Source of the DNA: CAZFLD01 sp964519835
Lineage (GTDB): Bacteria; Spirochaetota; Spirochaetia; DSM-27196; CAZFLD01
Reading direction: 5' to 3'
Length of the DNA stretch: 14,199 nt
Assembly (NCBI GenBank): GCA_964519835.1
Contig: CAZFLD010000093.1
Location: 1 to 14,199 of the forward strand
Below, in pieces: positions 13,439 through 14,199 of the stretch. The first letter of the stretch is position 1. Each line of letters opens with the position of its first letter. Both the position numbers and the translations under genes were made by a program. The notes under the pieces were generated by a model, which saw only the letters and a list, made by a program, of their open reading frames with translations, made no database searches and was not told the DNA's origin.

Positions 13439-13443
13439 CTGGA

Positions 13444-14136
13444 ATGCCAAAGCGCCTGATGTCCGTCATCATGCTATTCCTCATCGCTGTCGCGCACGCG
13501 TCGTCGGGTGATGTGGCGACGTTTACAAACCTCGGTTTCTCTCGCGACGGTCGCCTGTTTATGTTCGGGCAGTACGGTGTCGACGACGAGTCCGCCCAGC
13601 CGTACGCGGAACTCGGTTTGGTCGATGTAGAAAAAAACGAGTTCGTTCCCGATGGGCGTATCCGCCGCGAGTTCGACGTAGCACCCGTACCCGGTCAGAC
13701 CGGGCGTGGCGCGCTCTTTACACTGCTTACGCAAAACGCATCCCTCGCCACGAGCAACCAGCTCGATCATCTGGCACTCGGCCGAATCGTGTACATCTTG
13801 GTCAACGGGGCTACCCCGCGTACCGAAGTCGACTTTCGAGACTTTCAGACCGGCAGCCGGTACAACGTCCGCCTTGTGCAGCAGACCCGTGGCAGTGGCG
13901 AGAACGTTTCCGCCTCGTTCCACATCCAACTCACCGCCACCCTCGCCGACGGCGGTGTAAAGGCCTTTACGGTCGGGTTGCCGGGCTTCTTCAGGGACCG
14001 CGTCGAGGCCTATCGTATCAAGCAGATCATCTTGTCTCCCGACGAGACCTCGCTTGTTTTTGTTGTGGAGTTGATCGCCTACGCCGACACCGGGAACGAC
14101 ATCCGGTACATGATTGAGACCGTCCGGGTCGATTAA
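13444..14136 (+). CDS. secreted protein, DUF2259-like
   Basis: The 230-residue exported protein has a clear signal peptide: MPKR, a hydrophobic core (about 6-17) and a cleavage site after AHA (19). The mature part opens with the pattern NLGFSRDGRLFMFGQYGVDDES-type strand and turn (about 29-50), then PYAELGLVDVEKNEFV. It ends with SPDETSLVFVVELIA (about 199-213). This matches my memory of DUF2259, a predicted periplasmic family described largely from spirochaetes; the two D-G/D-E beta turns look like blades of a repeat fold. No catalytic residues can be named. The ATG is fixed by its Shine-Dalgarno. Function unknown. Confidence 0.7.
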   Translation: MPKRLMSVIMLFLIAVAHASSGDVATFTNLGFSRDGRLFMFGQYGVDDESAQPYAELGLVDVEKNEFVPDGRIRREFDVAPVPGQTGRGALFTLLTQNASLATSNQLDHLALGRIVYILVNGATPRTEVDFRDFQTGSRYNVRLVQQTRGSGENVSASFHIQLTATLADGGVKAFTVGLPGFFRDRVEAYRIKQIILSPDETSLVFVVELIAYADTGNDIRYMIETVRVD

Positions 14137-14199
14137 CGCCCGCACCTCCTCACCGACCTGGCGTTCACCGAGAACCTCGCCGCCGACGGGTTCGAGAGC
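14137..14199. other. right-edge sequence, coding-like
   Basis: After the TAA of the DUF2259-like gene the same frame stays open to the window end and reads RPHLLTDLAFTENLAADGFES, which looks like real protein in composition. It has no ATG, GTG or TTG start. On the minus strand another frame runs from the edge to a TAA at 14133-14135, as a convergent gene end would. The stretch is too short to decide. Confidence 0.2.

Overview
The window is G+C-rich bacterial chromosome with ordinary gene density. It has eleven confident protein genes, no RNA genes, no mobile elements and no CRISPR array. Several features fit a pigmented, free-living spirochaete of the Spirochaeta type: a secreted DUF2259-type protein, a short PtsN-like EIIA, a PurSL + PurQ arrangement, carotenoid genes and a sigma-54 promoter. 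This assignment is inference; there is no rRNA or other phylogenetic marker here.

Left part (1-2343): lysA (diaminopimelate decarboxylase) on the + strand converges on a minus-strand pair, ptsN-like EIIA followed by a TerB-like gene. Middle (2439-7836): a tight + strand operon, purL (a PurS-PurL fusion swollen by Pro/Ala-rich inserts), purQ, and a malic-enzyme-family gene. Both junctions are 4-bp GTGA stop/start overlaps. The malic-enzyme homologue has lost several residues normally needed for catalysis, which makes it the strangest protein in the window. Two 9-bp near-palindromes, 21 bp apart, sit just upstream of purL.

Right part (7936-11496, minus strand): a secreted GH3 beta-N-acetylhexosaminidase, a CrtI/CrtD-type carotenoid desaturase and a CrtZ-type carotenoid hydroxylase lie in that order. 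The desaturase carries an in-frame array of seven 12-bp repeats. Next comes a CTP-dependent polyprenol/phytol-kinase-like membrane protein (11692-12333) preceded by a consensus-quality sigma-54 promoter. Last is a divergent pair: a multi-pass membrane protein of unknown function (minus) and a secreted DUF2259-like protein (plus).

A pattern across the window: genes that head transcription units (lysA, ptsN, crtZ, the 13356 membrane protein, perhaps purL) have a -10-like element only about 6-10 nt before the start codon and no Shine-Dalgarno (purL's would be about 10 nt away and weak). Internal operon genes (terB-like, purQ, malic-enzyme-like, crtI) have clear SD sequences. This suggests leaderless or near-leaderless mRNAs. 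I did not find a dedicated novel defence, mobile or biosynthetic system; most of the window is housekeeping metabolism.
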